Source: Paraescarpia echinospica (taxonomy: Eukaryota; Annelida; Polychaeta; Sabellida; Siboglinidae). Taken from it: a DNA stretch of 64,000 nt. The notes beneath the pieces were generated by a model that did not search any database, was not told the origin of the DNA, and saw nothing but the letters and a program-made list of their open reading frames with translations. A program made the position numbers and the translations under genes. Positions 34,518-45,352 of the stretch are shown here, in pieces. How positions within the stretch are numbered: the stretch's first letter is position 1; every line of letters begins with the position of its first letter. The stretch spans positions 1,224,180 to 1,288,179 of the forward strand of contig CM034543.1 of NCBI GenBank assembly GCA_020002185.1. The letters run 5' to 3'.

Positions 34518-36613
34518 TATAGAAACTGCAAGAGGATGGCGATCAAAGCACTAGTTGAGCAGATGTGTGAAGAAGAGGGGGTGTGATTCACAGATTTATG
34601 GGGGTACTTTGTTGGGAGGGAAGATATGTACATGAGAGATGGCCTCCATCTTAGTGGAAAGGGGGCGGCAGTTTTCACAGATAACCTGCTGCGATCTGTT
34701 GACAGTGGGACACGTTGCATCTATTTAAACTAGATTTGCAGGGGGGACTCACAGAAAAGCCTGAAACTGGAGGCATAGATAAAGACAGCACAAATAAATA
34801 AGCAAAGAACAGTCTGGAAAACTCTTCTGAAGCTGGATAAAAATGTGTTTGTTTTAATGCAATATAATTTGTATAGTAAACAAAAAAAATGAACTAAACA
34901 TTATGGTAGAAGATATTGACCCTCACATAATAGGTATAACCGAATCCTGGACCACCACCGATATATCAGATGCCGAATTGGGACTGACAGGATATGTAAT
35001 GTTTAGGAAAGATAGAATATGAAGAAAGGGAGGTGGTGTTATCTTATATATTAATGAATCTATCAAGGCTTATGAAATAAAATTAGAAAGAGAAGCAGAT
35101 TGCGAAGAAGTTGTTTGGTGTAACATAGTTACAGGAAACTTAACGTTAACAGTTGGGTTAGTTTATCGAAGTCCAAACATAAGCATAGAAGAGAATGAAA
35201 AAATACAAAACCCTATAAGGGAAGTAAACAAACAGGACTGTATTATTAAGGGGATTTTAACCACGGGCATATACAATGGAAATCTCTACAGAGTATGGGG
35301 AGTGAGGACCACAAATTTGTACCCTTCAAAAACAAGGGAAACGATCCAAAAAGAAACACTTTTTGAAAGAAGCCATTAGAAAAATTAACAAATGATGTGG
35401 AAGTCATATAGATGTACTAGAAATGATGAAGACTACAACAGTTATAAAGAAGCACTTAACCAAGCTACAGTTGAAATTAGAAATTCAAAGAGAAGCTATG
35501 AACAACAATTAGCTAGTAATGTAAAACATGACAGCAAGATTTTGTATGCGTATGTTCGAAGCAAACAGAAAGTTCAAGATAAGGTCGGTCCTCTAGAAGA
35601 TAGTGCTGGAAATATAACATCAGAGGGATTCTTAATGGCAGAAGACCTGAATGAGTACTTTAGTTCAGTGTTTACCAGAGAAGATATTAGTTCTCGCTAT
35701 GTTCAAGGGGCAGATTCAGACTATTTAGGACAATTAATTGTAACCCCGGAAATGGTAGCTAAGAAAATAAGGGCTATGAAGGATAATAAATCACCTGGAG
35801 TGGATGGGATTCCGCCCAAACTAATATTGGAAATTGTAGAACAAATTAGCGTACCGCTTGCAAGTTTTCAATTTGTCATTAGAAGAGGGAGTGGTTCCTT
35901 TAGAATGGAAAGAGGCAAACATTATACCGTTATTTAAAAAGGTTCGAGAAACAAGTCAGAGAACTATAGACCAGTGAGTTTAACATCAGTGATTTGTAAA
36001 TTATTAGAAAGACTAATTAAAGATCACATGGTGGATTTTCTTGTTAAACATAACTTGATAATCCCATCTCAACATGGGTTTTTTAAAGCGAGGTCATGCT
36101 TAACACAAATATGTTGTTTTTTGGAAGATATCATTAAGTGGGTAGGTGAGGGATCACCAGTAGATATCGTCTACTTAGATTTTCAAAAAGCTTTCGACAA
36201 AGTACCACATCAAAGATTACTGCTTAAACTAAAGGCCCATGGCATATGAAATGGTATAATAAACTGGATAAAAAAAATGGCTGATAGACAGAAGACAACG
36301 TGTAGTAGTTGATGTGGAGGCTTCAAACTGAAAATCGGTATTGAGTGGGGTACCACAGGGATCAGTACTTAATATATATCAACGATTTGGATGATGAAAT
36401 AACAAGCAAGGTATGGAAATTTGCGGATGTTACAAAGGTGTTTAGAAGGATTAAAACTGATGGAGATAGACAACATTTATAAGATGATCTTGACAAGTTG
36501 ATCAAATGGTCTGAAAAGTAGCAAATGCTGTTCAATTTTGGGAAATGTAAATGCCTCCACACAGGACATGGGAACGAAGAGGTAAAATATACAATGGGGG
36601 GTACTGTACTAAG
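34518..36613 (+). mobile_element. CR1 copy F, part 1 (nest level 1)
   Basis: A CR1 truncated 5' within ORF1 (it starts at YRNCKRMAIKALVEQ) lies in the RTE-like LINE. ORF1 ends at TAG 34731-34733 after TTTAAAC 34724-34730. ORF2 has numerous frameshifts, a loss of ~400 bases near 35318 that joins the endonuclease to the linker, a 5-A run at the usual hotspot and several stops. The copy is interrupted at GTACTAAG (36613) and resumes at 43472. Confidence 0.88.
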
Positions 36614-37270
36614 TGTCACGGATTAGCGAGGTCTCCGTACACTAGATGGCTCAGTCTAGTAGGGTTCTTATATATCAAGGTCAACGCATATGAGAAAGAA
36701 CGGTGATCGTGAACAAGCAACAAAGAACGAGGAAAATGTAATACTTTATTACAAGATATCTTCCTTTTGGTAAATATCTCGATTAACAAAATAAACAAAA
36801 TAAAGAAATCCCGTAACCAAATCTTAATAGAACATAATAAACAATAACACTGAATCTTTCGATTATCAAATTCCACTTCCTTTCTAAGGTGGATTAAACC
36901 GCTATACGACCATACACTAGGCGCCAAGTGTTATCTAAGAATAACTCCCATAATATAAATACACAGTACAGCTAGTCCTCGCGGACTCTCATTACAGTAA
37001 TATGTTACAACACACACACATATATATATATATGTGAATACTTCATGAGTAATAATATCTCACTTCAAAACCCACAGATAACTACTAATAATAATACAGC
37101 AAATAATAGATACGTTCATTCAGAAAATAAACATTTATACTGGGCTAGTCCCATCTCGAATATATACGAACGTTTGTTGAAGTCAACACGCTGAGCTCAG
37201 AACACAATTAGAACGAGGTATCTCGGCCGCACGAGTGATGATGTCGGGCAATTGGCGATTGCCGTTGTAA
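36614..37270. other. Left part of the level-2 insertion
   Basis: This is DNA of unknown nature, beginning TGTCACGGATTAGCGAGG. On the minus strand it contains poly-A-signal-like AATAAAGTATT at ~36744. It has no open frame of note. An LTR on either strand is possible. Confidence 0.4.
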
Positions 37271-37411
37271 CAACAACAACAACAACAACAAGATTAACTC
37301 TAGGTGGACAAAGAAGCCCTTTGGCTTATCGAGAGTCCAACCCTTTTATCTATGTGTATCCCGCCCGTCTGAGGTATGTGTCGATTTTATTTTTAAACAT
37401 TCACGCTACTA
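37271..37411 (-). mobile_element. CR1 copy G, 3' end (nest level 3, first piece)
   Basis: Reverse-strand CR1 3' terminus. The tail has degenerated to (AAC)n as read on the plus strand. The AAGCC/GGCTT hairpin region and the last codons (ARRAGYT-like, ending near 37370) follow. The copy is cut at CACGCTACT and continues at 40836 with ACTAGCACCC. Confidence 0.8.
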
Positions 37412-37845
37412 TGTATGTATGTCTACCGGGGGCTAGGATAGAGCATGTGACCGAAAGGGTAGAGAAGGTATTGGGGCATGGCAAGGGAGGGTCTATACTA
37501 GTACACGATGGGACAAACAATGCAGACAAGGAGGGAACAACTGGGATAGTTCAGAAGTACAGACATCTAGTGAGGAAGCTAAAGAAGACAAGAGTGGAAC
37601 AGGTTATTCTCTCAGGAATTTTGCAAGTAATGGGAGGAAGGGGGGCAAGATACAGAAACTGTAAGAGGATGGCGATCAACGCTCTAGTTGAGCAGATGTG
37701 TGAGGAAGAGGGAGTGGGATTCATAGATTTATGGGGGTACTTTGTTGGGAGAAGATATGTATATGAGAGATGGCCTCCATCTAAGTGGAAAGGGGGCAGC
37801 AGTATTCTCAGAGAATCTGCTGCGATCTGTTGACAGTGGGACAGG

Positions 37846-40738
37846 TTGCATCTATTTAAACTAAATTCGCAGGGGGGACTCGCAGAGAAGCCTGAAACTG
37901 GAGGCATAGATAAAGGCAGCAAAAATAATTCAGCAAAGAACAGTCTGGAAAACTGTTCTGAAGCAGGGTATAAATGTGTTTGTTTAAATGCAAGGAGTAT
38001 AGTAAACAAAAGAAATGAACTAAACATTATGGTAGAAGATATTGACCCTCACATAATAGGTATAACCGAATCATGGGCAACCACCGATATATCAGATGCC
38101 GAATTGGGACTGACAGGATATGTAATGTTTAGGAAAGATAGAATAGGAAGAAGGGGAGGTGGAGTTATTTTATATATTAAAGAATCTATCCAGGCTTATG
38201 AAATAAAATTAGACAGAGAAGCAGATTGCGAAGAAGCTGTTTGGTGTAACATAGTTACAGGAAACTCAACGTTAACGGTTGGATTAGTTTATCGAAGTCC
38301 AAACATAAGCATAGAAGAGAATGAAAAAATACAAAACGCTATAAGGGAAGTGAGCAAACGGGACTGTGTTATTATGGGGGATTTTAACCATGGGCATATA
38401 AAATGGAAATCTCTACAGGGTATGGGTAGTGAGGACCACAAGTTTTTAGTTTTAGTACAAGATAGTTTCCTTTCTCAACATGTGCTAGAACCAACCAGGG
38501 GAGAGAATGTGTTAGACTTAGTTTTGTCCTCACAGAATGAATTAGTTGACAATGTTAAATTATGTGAGCCTCTGGGAAGTAGTGATCACAACCAGATACA
38601 TTTTACCATCAAAGTAAAATCAGAAAGAAATAATAAAAAGCAGTTCAGGAGAAATTTCCACAAAGGAAGATATAAGGAAATGAGGAAATATTTAGCAAAG
38701 ATAGACTGGAATAATACACTGAAGAATAAGACAGCAACAGAATGCTGGAATATCTTAAAGAATGAAATAGAGTGCATCGTAGATAAATTTGTTCCCTTCA
38801 AAAAACAAGGGAAACGGACCAGAAAGAAATACTTATCGAAAGAAGCCATTAGAAAAATTAAGTATAAACAAATGATGTGGAAGTCATATAGACGTACTGG
38901 AAATGACGAAGACTACAACATTTATAAAGAAGCACTAAACCAAGCTACAGCTGAAATTAGAAATTCAAAGAGAAGCTATGAACATAAATTAGCTTGTAAT
39001 ATAAAACATGACAGCAAGAGTTTTTATGCGTATGTTCGAAGCAAACAGAAAGTTCAGGATAAGGTCGGTCCTCTAGAAGATAGTGCTGGAAATATAATAT
39101 CAGAAGGATTCTTAATGGCAGAAGGCCTAAATGAGTATTTTAGTTCAGTGTTTACCAGAGAAGACACTAGTTCACTGCCAGTACCAGAGGCTAAGTTCAA
39201 GGGGGCAGAATCAGACTATTTAAGACAGTTAATTGTAACCCCAGAAATGGTAGCTAAGAAAATTAGGGCTATGAAGGAAAATAAATCACCTGGAGTGGAT
39301 GGTATTCCACCCAAACTACTAGTGGAAATTGTAGAACAAATTAGCATACCGCTTGCAACAGTTTTCAACTTGTCATTAGAAGAGGGAGTGGTTCCTTTAG
39401 AATGGAAAGAAGCAAACATTATACCGTTATTTAAAAAAGGTTCGAGAAACAAGTCAAATAATTATAGACCAGTTAGTTTAACATCGGTGATTTGTAAATT
39501 ATTAGAAAGACTAATTAAAGATCACATGGTGGATTTTCTTGTTAAACATAACTTGATAAACCCATCTCAACATGGGTTTCTAAAAGCGAGGTCATGCTTA
39601 ACAAATATGTTATGTTTTTTGGAAGATATCACTAAGTGGGTAGATGATGGATCACCAGTAGATATCATCTACTTAGATTTTCAAAAAGCTTTCGACAAAG
39701 TGCCACATCAGAGATTACTGCTTAAACTAAAGGCCCATGGCATAGGAAACGGTATAATTAACTGGATAGAAAAATGGCTGATTGACAGAAGACAGCGGGT
39801 AGTTGTTGATGGGGAGGCTTCAAACTGGAAATCAGTTTTGAGTGGGGTTCCACATGGATCAGTACTGGGACCTATATTATTCTTAATATATATAAACGAT
39901 TTGGACGATGATATAGCTAGCAAGGTGTTGAAATTTGCAGATGATACAAAAGTGTTTAGAAGGATTAAAAGTGATGGGGATAGACAGCATTTACAAGATG
40001 ATCTTGACAGGTTGATCAAATGGTCTGAAAAGGGGCAAATGTTGTTCAATTTTGGGAAATGTAAATGCCTTCACACAGGACATGGGAACGAATATGTAGT
40101 ATATACAATGGGGAAACTGTACTAAGTACTACTGTAAAAGAAAAAGACTTAGGGCTGACAATTAGTGCTGACATGAAAGTTTCAGAGCAGTGTGGAATTG
40201 CAGCTTCAAAAGGAAATCAAATCCTTGGATTGATTAGGCGAAATATAGCATATAAAGAAAAAGAACTAATAATACCACTGTACAAAACAATAGTTAGGCC
40301 TCATTTAGAATATTGTATACAAGCGTGGAGGCCATACTGCAAGAAGGACATAGATATGCTAGAAAGAGTACAGAGGAGAGCGACTAAAATGATACCAAAC
40401 CTGAGGGATCTTAGTTATGAAAAACGCCTAAAAGAATGTGGTTTAACAACACTAGAGACCAGGAGATTGAGAGGAGATCAGATAGAAGTGTTTAAAATAT
40501 TGAATGGTTATGAAAATATTGATAGAAATGTTTTTTTTCAGTTAAGAAAGATAGAAAGACTAGAGGACATGAAGTTACATTAGTAAAGGAGCAGTGTAGA
40601 TTAGACGTAAGAAAGTTCTCATTTTCACAAAGGACTGTGAATGAATGGAACAGATTATCTGATGATTGTGTGGGTGCTAGTAGTGTGAATATGTTTAAAA
40701 ATAAAATCGACACATACCTCAGAAGGGCTGGATATATG
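37846..40738 (+). pseudogene. CR1 ORF2, 759 codons open then two frameshifts
   Basis: This is the best ORF2 in the window. The endonuclease is complete, with LNARSIVNK, GITESWATTD, GLVYRSP, MGDFNHGH and LGSSDHNQ. The reverse transcriptase is open through SPGVDGIPPKLL, YLDFQKAFDKVPH, SGVPHGSVLGP and KFADDTKVFRR. The Gln of motif B is His here, and that Gln is strongly conserved in the family. The frame breaks at a G-run near 40110 (TATACAATGGGG then AAC) and again at a T-run near 40531. The C-terminus then follows to TAG 40738-40740. The start codon TTG at 37846 is only the beginning of the open text; TTTAAAC lies at 37855-37861. Confidence 0.9.
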
Positions 40739-40789
40739 TAGATAAAAGGGTTGGACTCTCGATAAGCCAAAGGGCTTCCTTGTCCACCT

Positions 40790-40817
40790 GCCATCTAGAG
40801 TTAATTCTCTGGATGGC
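40790..40817 (+). other. CR1 3'-terminal stem-loop (copy H)
   Basis: GCCATC/GATGGC stem with TAGAG/CTCTG and TTAATT loop, directly followed by the AATCTTGTTA tail and the nest junction. Confidence 0.7.
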
Positions 40818-40835
40818 AATCTTGTTAAATCTTGT

Positions 40836-42122
40836 TACTAGCACCCACACAATCAGCAGATAATCTGTTCCATTCATTTACAGTCCTTTGTGAAAATGAG
40901 AACTTTCCTATATCTAATCTACTCTGCTTCTTTGCTAATGTAACTTCAAGTCCTCTAGTCCTTCTATCTTTCTTAATTTAAAAAAAATATTTCTATCAAT
41001 ATTTTCATAACCATTCAATATTTTAAACACTTCTATCTGATCTCCTCTCAATCTCCTGGTCTCTAGTGTTGTTAAACCGCATTTTTTAGGCGTATTTCGT
41101 AAACCTCAGTTTTGGTATCATTTTAGTTGCTCTCCTCTGCACTCTTTCTAGCATATCTGTCCTTCCTGCGATATGGCCTCCACGTTTGAATACAATATTC
41201 TAAACGAGGCCTAACTATTGTTTTGTACAGCGGTATTATTAGCTCTTTTCCTTATACGTTATGTTTCGCCTAATTAATCCAAGGATTTGATTTCCCTTTG
41301 AAGCTGCAATTCCGCACTGCTCAGAAACTTTCATATCAGCACTAATGGTTAACCCTAAGTCCTTTTCTTTTACAGTAGTACTTAGTATAGTACCCCCCAT
41401 TGTATATTCTACCTCTTCGTTCCCATGTCCTGTGTGGAGGCATTTACATTTCCCAAAATTGAACAGCATTTGCCACTTTTCAGACTATTTGATCAACCTG
41501 TCAAGATCATCTTGTAAATGCTGTCTATCTCCATCACTTTTAATCCTTCTAAACACTTTTGTATCATCTGCAAATTTCAACACCTTGCTTGTTATTTCAT
41601 CATCCAAATCGTTGATATATATTAAGAATAATATAGGTCCTAATACTGATCCCTGTGGTGCCCCACTCAATACCGATTTCCAGTTTGAAGCCTCCCCATC
41701 AACTACTACACGTTGTCTTCTGTCAAACAGCCATTGTTCTATCCAGTTTATTATACTATTTCCTATGCCATGGGCCTTTAGTTTCAGCAGTAATCTCTGA
41801 TGTGGTACTTTGTCGAAAGCTTTTTGAAAATCTAAGTAGACGATATCTACCGGTGATCCCTCATCTACCCACTTAGTGATGTCTTCCAAAAAACATAACA
41901 TATTTGTTAAGCATGACCTCGCTTTAAAAAAAACCATGTTGAGATGGGTTTATCAAGTTTTGTTTAACAAGAAAATCCACCATGTGATCTTTAATTAATC
42001 TTTCTAATAATTTGCAAATCACTGATGTTAAACTCACTGGTCTTATACTTATAGTTCTCTGACTTGTTTCTCGAACCTTTTTTAAATAACGGTATAATGT
42101 TTGCCTCTTTCCATTCTAAAGG
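40836..42122 (-). mobile_element. CR1 copy G, main piece (nest level 3)
   Basis: Reverse-strand CR1. Read downward from 42122, it encodes LEWKEANIIPLFKK, a frameshifted segment, ARSCLTNMLCFLED, YLDFQKAFDKVPH, SGAPQGSVLGP, KFADDTKVFRR and the thumb and C-terminal domains. It is 5'-truncated in the reverse transcriptase. A 12-base inverted copy of its own sequence (GAGGCAAACATT at 42126-42137, against 42096-42107) lies just beyond the 5' junction. Confidence 0.9.
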
Positions 42123-42140
42123 AATGAGGCAAACATTCTC

Positions 42141-42380
42141 GAGTCGCATCTGTTCGATGTTCGCACGGTCGCAAACGATTGCGAAGTCAGTTGAATACTT
42201 TCAACTGAAAGACGAAGCCGGGCAGTAGACGCTTACCGCCGGCCGCTACGAATTCGAACGAGAGGTCTTGTCCTGTCGCAAACGATCGAGAAGTCGGATG
42301 AACGGGTTCGCGCAATTGACGACGCCTGGCAGTATACGTTTACCGCCGGCCGCTACGAGTCGCATTCGGTCAAGCTTTCT
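42141..42380. repeat. ~107 bp tandem dimer
   Basis: Two diverged copies begin CGCAAACGAT at 42170 and 42277. Both contain TTTACCGCCGGCCGCTACGA or its close variant. The word GAGTCGCAT also recurs at both outer ends. Confidence 0.7.
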
Positions 42381-42809
42381 GGGGTAAGACCACATTAAGG
42401 ATTCGTCCGCCAGAAATGGCATTATGCAGGTTGTGTGAATTTCTGAGAGTACTTGTATAGTGCTGATTGAGTAGAAATTATGTTTTTCTGCTGCGTGGTA
42501 CCAGAGCTGTCAAATTATGACAGTTGTCAAATTGTGCTTTTCTGCGTATAGACACAGGTGTCATTTGGCTATATGATGTCATTAGGGCAAATCACTGTCT
42601 GGTTCTAGCAGAAATGAAGGGGTGTCAGGTTTGAAAGTGGTTTATGGAAAATTGAGGTACGAGAATTTTATGAATTTTGCACAGCATGTGTATGAATAGA
42701 GGGTAAACATGGTGTAGAAATTTAAAGAAAACTGTTGGGTAAAATTTACAGGAAATTAAGGAAACGTTATAATGGTCGCCTATGGTGAAATCTAATGTGG
42801 TCTCACCCC
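42381..42809. mobile_element. MITE, 429 bp, TIR GGGGTAAGACCACATTA, TSD TTCT
   Basis: It begins GGGGTAAGACCACATTA and ends TAATGTGGTCTCACCCC, inverted repeats of 17 bases with one mismatch. It is flanked by TTCT at 42377-42380 and 42810-42813. It is the reverse-oriented relative of 6600-7055 and 27592-28047, sharing ATAATGGTCGCCTATGG (reverse complement of the family word). It is non-coding. Confidence 0.8.
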
Positions 42810-43471
42810 TTCTGACGTTGTCGCTGTGAGACTGCTGTTCGAGGATGGGCAGTGCTGGGTGAGCGCGTCGCGATTATCGCTCATCGACGCAAATACGTTG
42901 GGGCCGATCGGAACGTTGTCTCAATTTACTGCAGACGTGGCGGCATGGATTCTTCGAAGCTCGATCGAACAGTCACTCTGGACACTGAATATTACACACA
43001 CACAAAAGCTTGGGAACGTAACCCACGTTAACGATTCCCACCACGCTTTACGACTTGACTTGCCATTCTCTTGGCAGCAGGGCAACCTGTCTCGTTCATC
43101 CCTGGATCTGTCCCAGTCCTTCGCCAGCGCCCAGATCGCAAAATGCGTACAACAAACGTTTATATAAGCAGACCTAATTACACATCATATGACAGGTTTC
43201 CATCATTTCTATTGGTTAATGTAATATACAATTCAAACTAGGCATTGTGGAACACCCTCTCTAAGATTACAGTGAAACCACCTGCTTGCCTAGAAACAAC
43301 AGCAACAGAATACCACGCTTCACTGAGCGCATCTGCAACCGAGTTGCTGTAATTACATAACTAAGGCGGTTGGTTAACAATATGTCTATCTACTGGCTTG
43401 ACCTTCCTCATTTATAAAATTAAACCTCAGGAAAGTAGATTTAAACATACAGAAATAGCAGAAATGCTACA
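42810..43471. other. Right part of the level-2 insertion
   Basis: GC-richer DNA with an open frame of 113 codons (42826-43167, no ATG-proximal support) that I do not recognise. It ends GAAATGCTACA at the CTAAG duplication. Confidence 0.35.
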
Positions 43472-44160
43472 CTAAGTACTACTGTAAAAGAAAAGGACTT
43501 AGGGTTAACCATTAGTGCTGATATGAAGGTTTCAGAGCAGTGCGCAATTGCAGCTTCAAATGGATTAATTAGGCAAAATATAGCGTATAAGGAAAAAGAA
43601 CTAATAATACCGCTGTACAAAGCAATAGTGAGGCCTCGTTTAGAATATTGTATACAAGCGTGGAGGCTATATCGCAAGAAGGACATGAATATGCTAGAAA
43701 GAGTTCAGAGAAGAGCGACTAAAATGATACAAAAACTGAGGGATCTTAGTTATGAAAAACGCCTAAAAGAATGTAGTTTAACAACATTAGAGACCAGGAG
43801 ATAGAGAGGAGATCAGATAGAAGTGTTTAAAATAATGAATGGTTATGAAAATATTGATAGAATTTTTTTCAATTAAGAAAGATAGAAGGACTAGAGGACA
43901 TGAAGTTACATTAGCGAAGGAGCAGTGTAGATTAGATATAAGAAAGTTATCATTTTCACAAAGGACTGTAAATGAATGGAACAGATTATCTGCTGATTGT
44001 GTGGGTGCTAGTAGCGTGAATATGTTTAAAAATAAAATCGTCACATACGTCAGAAGGGCTGGATACACATAGATAAAAGGGTTGGACTCTCGACAAGCCA
44101 ACGGGCTTCCTTGTCCACCTGCCACCTAGAGTTAATTCTCTGGGTGGCAATCTTGTTAAA
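43472..44160 (+). mobile_element. CR1 copy F, part 2 (nest level 1)
   Basis: Continues exactly where 36613 stops: CTAAGTACTACTGTAAAAG, then the thumb and C-terminal domain with one premature stop (43801-43803) and one frameshift near 43865. It ends YVRRAGYT, the 3' stem-loop with the GCCACC/GGTGGC variant (44121-44148), and AATCTTGTTAAA. The RTE-like LINE resumes at 44161. Confidence 0.9.
44121..44148 (+). other. CR1 3'-terminal stem-loop (copy F, covariant)
   Basis: GCCACC at 44121-44126 pairs with GGTGGC at 44143-44148. Compared with copies A, B and H, both the A-T pairs have become C-G or G-C together, so pairing is kept. Confidence 0.75.
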
Positions 44161-44880
44161 ACAATTCCATGGCTTTCCATGTCTTCATGGGCCTCATGGT
44201 GTTCTCCAATTTTGGCATTTAGGTCCTCCATTACCATGAGCATGTCATGTTTATGTACACTACCCGCAACAGATTGCAAATGTTCGTAGCATTGGTCTTT
44301 CTCTTCGTCACATGTTTCATTTGTTGGTGCATGTGTTTGATATTTTCACATATCTTGAAAAGAATCTAGCATAAATAATCCTATCACTGAGAGGTTTCCA
44401 CTCTAGTAATGCTTGCTCTGCTTTCTTTCTCATCATTATTGCCACTCCATGTCTCTGTAGGTTGTCTTCTCTTCCAGAGAAAGTAACACTCTCCAGTGTT
44501 CAACTTGACTTTCCCGTGTCTTGCCCATCTGCATTCGCTAATGCCCATAACATCGATTTCGTATTTATCCATTTCTTTTGCAAGTTGTGCTGATTTACCT
44601 ATTGAATATAGCGTTCTCACGTTCCAACGTCCTATATTTACAGTTTCCTTTAATCTGGCCAGCGACGCTGTCGGCTGCCGAACGTCCGATTGGCTTTGAT
44701 TCGGAAGTGTCATACTTTTCACATATCTGATGTCCTCTGGTATACGGAGTGTCGCCTCGTCATAACCGTTTCCAGCAAGTGCTGGCGAAGTCACACATTC
44801 AGTATCCATAACAGTTATTGAACTGGTTATTTGGCCGTCCGCAATAGGTTTAATTTTTGGGTTTTCCCTCCCCTAGTCAG
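44161..44880 (-). mobile_element. RTE-like LINE, endonuclease half (host of the nest)
   Basis: The minus strand encodes the N-terminal part of an apurinic-type endonuclease: NIGRWNVRTLYSIGK, EIDVMGISECRWARHG, (frameshift) EWKPLSDRIIYARFFS, and HKHDMLMVMEDLNAKIGE. The family's catalytic Asp word is usually GDLNAK, so Gly has become Glu here. It stops at MESHGIV. The next part, IHKQTGISPGGRTSKQ, is at 34512 on the other side of the nest; about 30-40 codons seem to be missing between them. Confidence 0.85.
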
Positions 44881-45104
44881 AGCCTCGTTTGCCCACAACC
44901 GCAAGATAGTGGTTTCCCAGGGGGAACCACAAGGAGGTGAAGCATGATGGAATGTCTACTGCGTCACTGCTTCGATCTTCTATACAAACTGCGTAGAAAA
45001 AGTTTCCAAAAGCCGTGACGCCGACCTCACCAGAAACGACGGGAAGGGCGACGTAACGCATTTAGACTTTGTAGGCGGATCACGAAGAATCTTGGCCTCG
45101 TCAC
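44881..45104. other. Non-coding spacer
   Basis: Nothing recognised. Confidence 0.45.
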
Positions 45105-45352
45105 GAGCCGCAGTACACACGCACGCACGCACACAAACACATACGCGCGCGCCCATATACAGACACTGAGACACACATATACACACATACGCATGCGCAC
45201 GCACGCACACAATCACACACACAATGTGTGTGTGTGTGTGTGTGTGCGCTCGTGCGTGTTTGTGTGTGAATGCGTGCGTATCACACACGCACGCACTCAC
45301 ACACGCAAGCGCGCACACACACTCACATACACACACACACACCCCACACACA
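45105..45352. repeat. CA/CG then GT then CA microsatellite
   Basis: Alternating purine-pyrimidine DNA switches strand: mostly CA/CG to 45222, then GT from 45223 to ~45268, then CA/CG again. The CA/GT junction can form a hairpin, and the alternation favours Z-DNA. Confidence 0.92.

Larger units (their letters stand above)
37412..40835 (+). mobile_element. CR1 copy H (nest level 4), nearly intact ORF2
   Basis: Plus-strand CR1, truncated 5' within ORF1 at CLPGARIEHVTE, complete to the 3' stem-loop (40790-40817) and tail. It sits inside the reverse-strand copy G; the target duplication is ACT (TACT at most). It is the youngest-looking copy by its position in the nest and by its long open frame. 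Confidence 0.92.
36614..43471. mobile_element. Compound insertion in CR1 copy F, TSD CTAAG (nest level 2)
   Basis: The interrupted CR1 reads GTACTAAG before the insertion and CTAAGTACTACTG after it. This leaves a 5-base target duplication CTAAG at 36609-36613 and 43472-43476. The inserted DNA begins TGTCACGG and ends GCTACA, the TG...CA ends of an LTR element. I could not find matching LTRs at the two ends, so the LTR class is only a suggestion. Much of the interior is later CR1 and MITE insertions. Confidence 0.65.

Noticed and set aside
37846..37848. TTG as the true start codon of CR1 ORF2
   Set aside because: It is only the first alternative start in the open frame. Initiation there has no context support, and the frameshift site 9 bases on explains the layout better.
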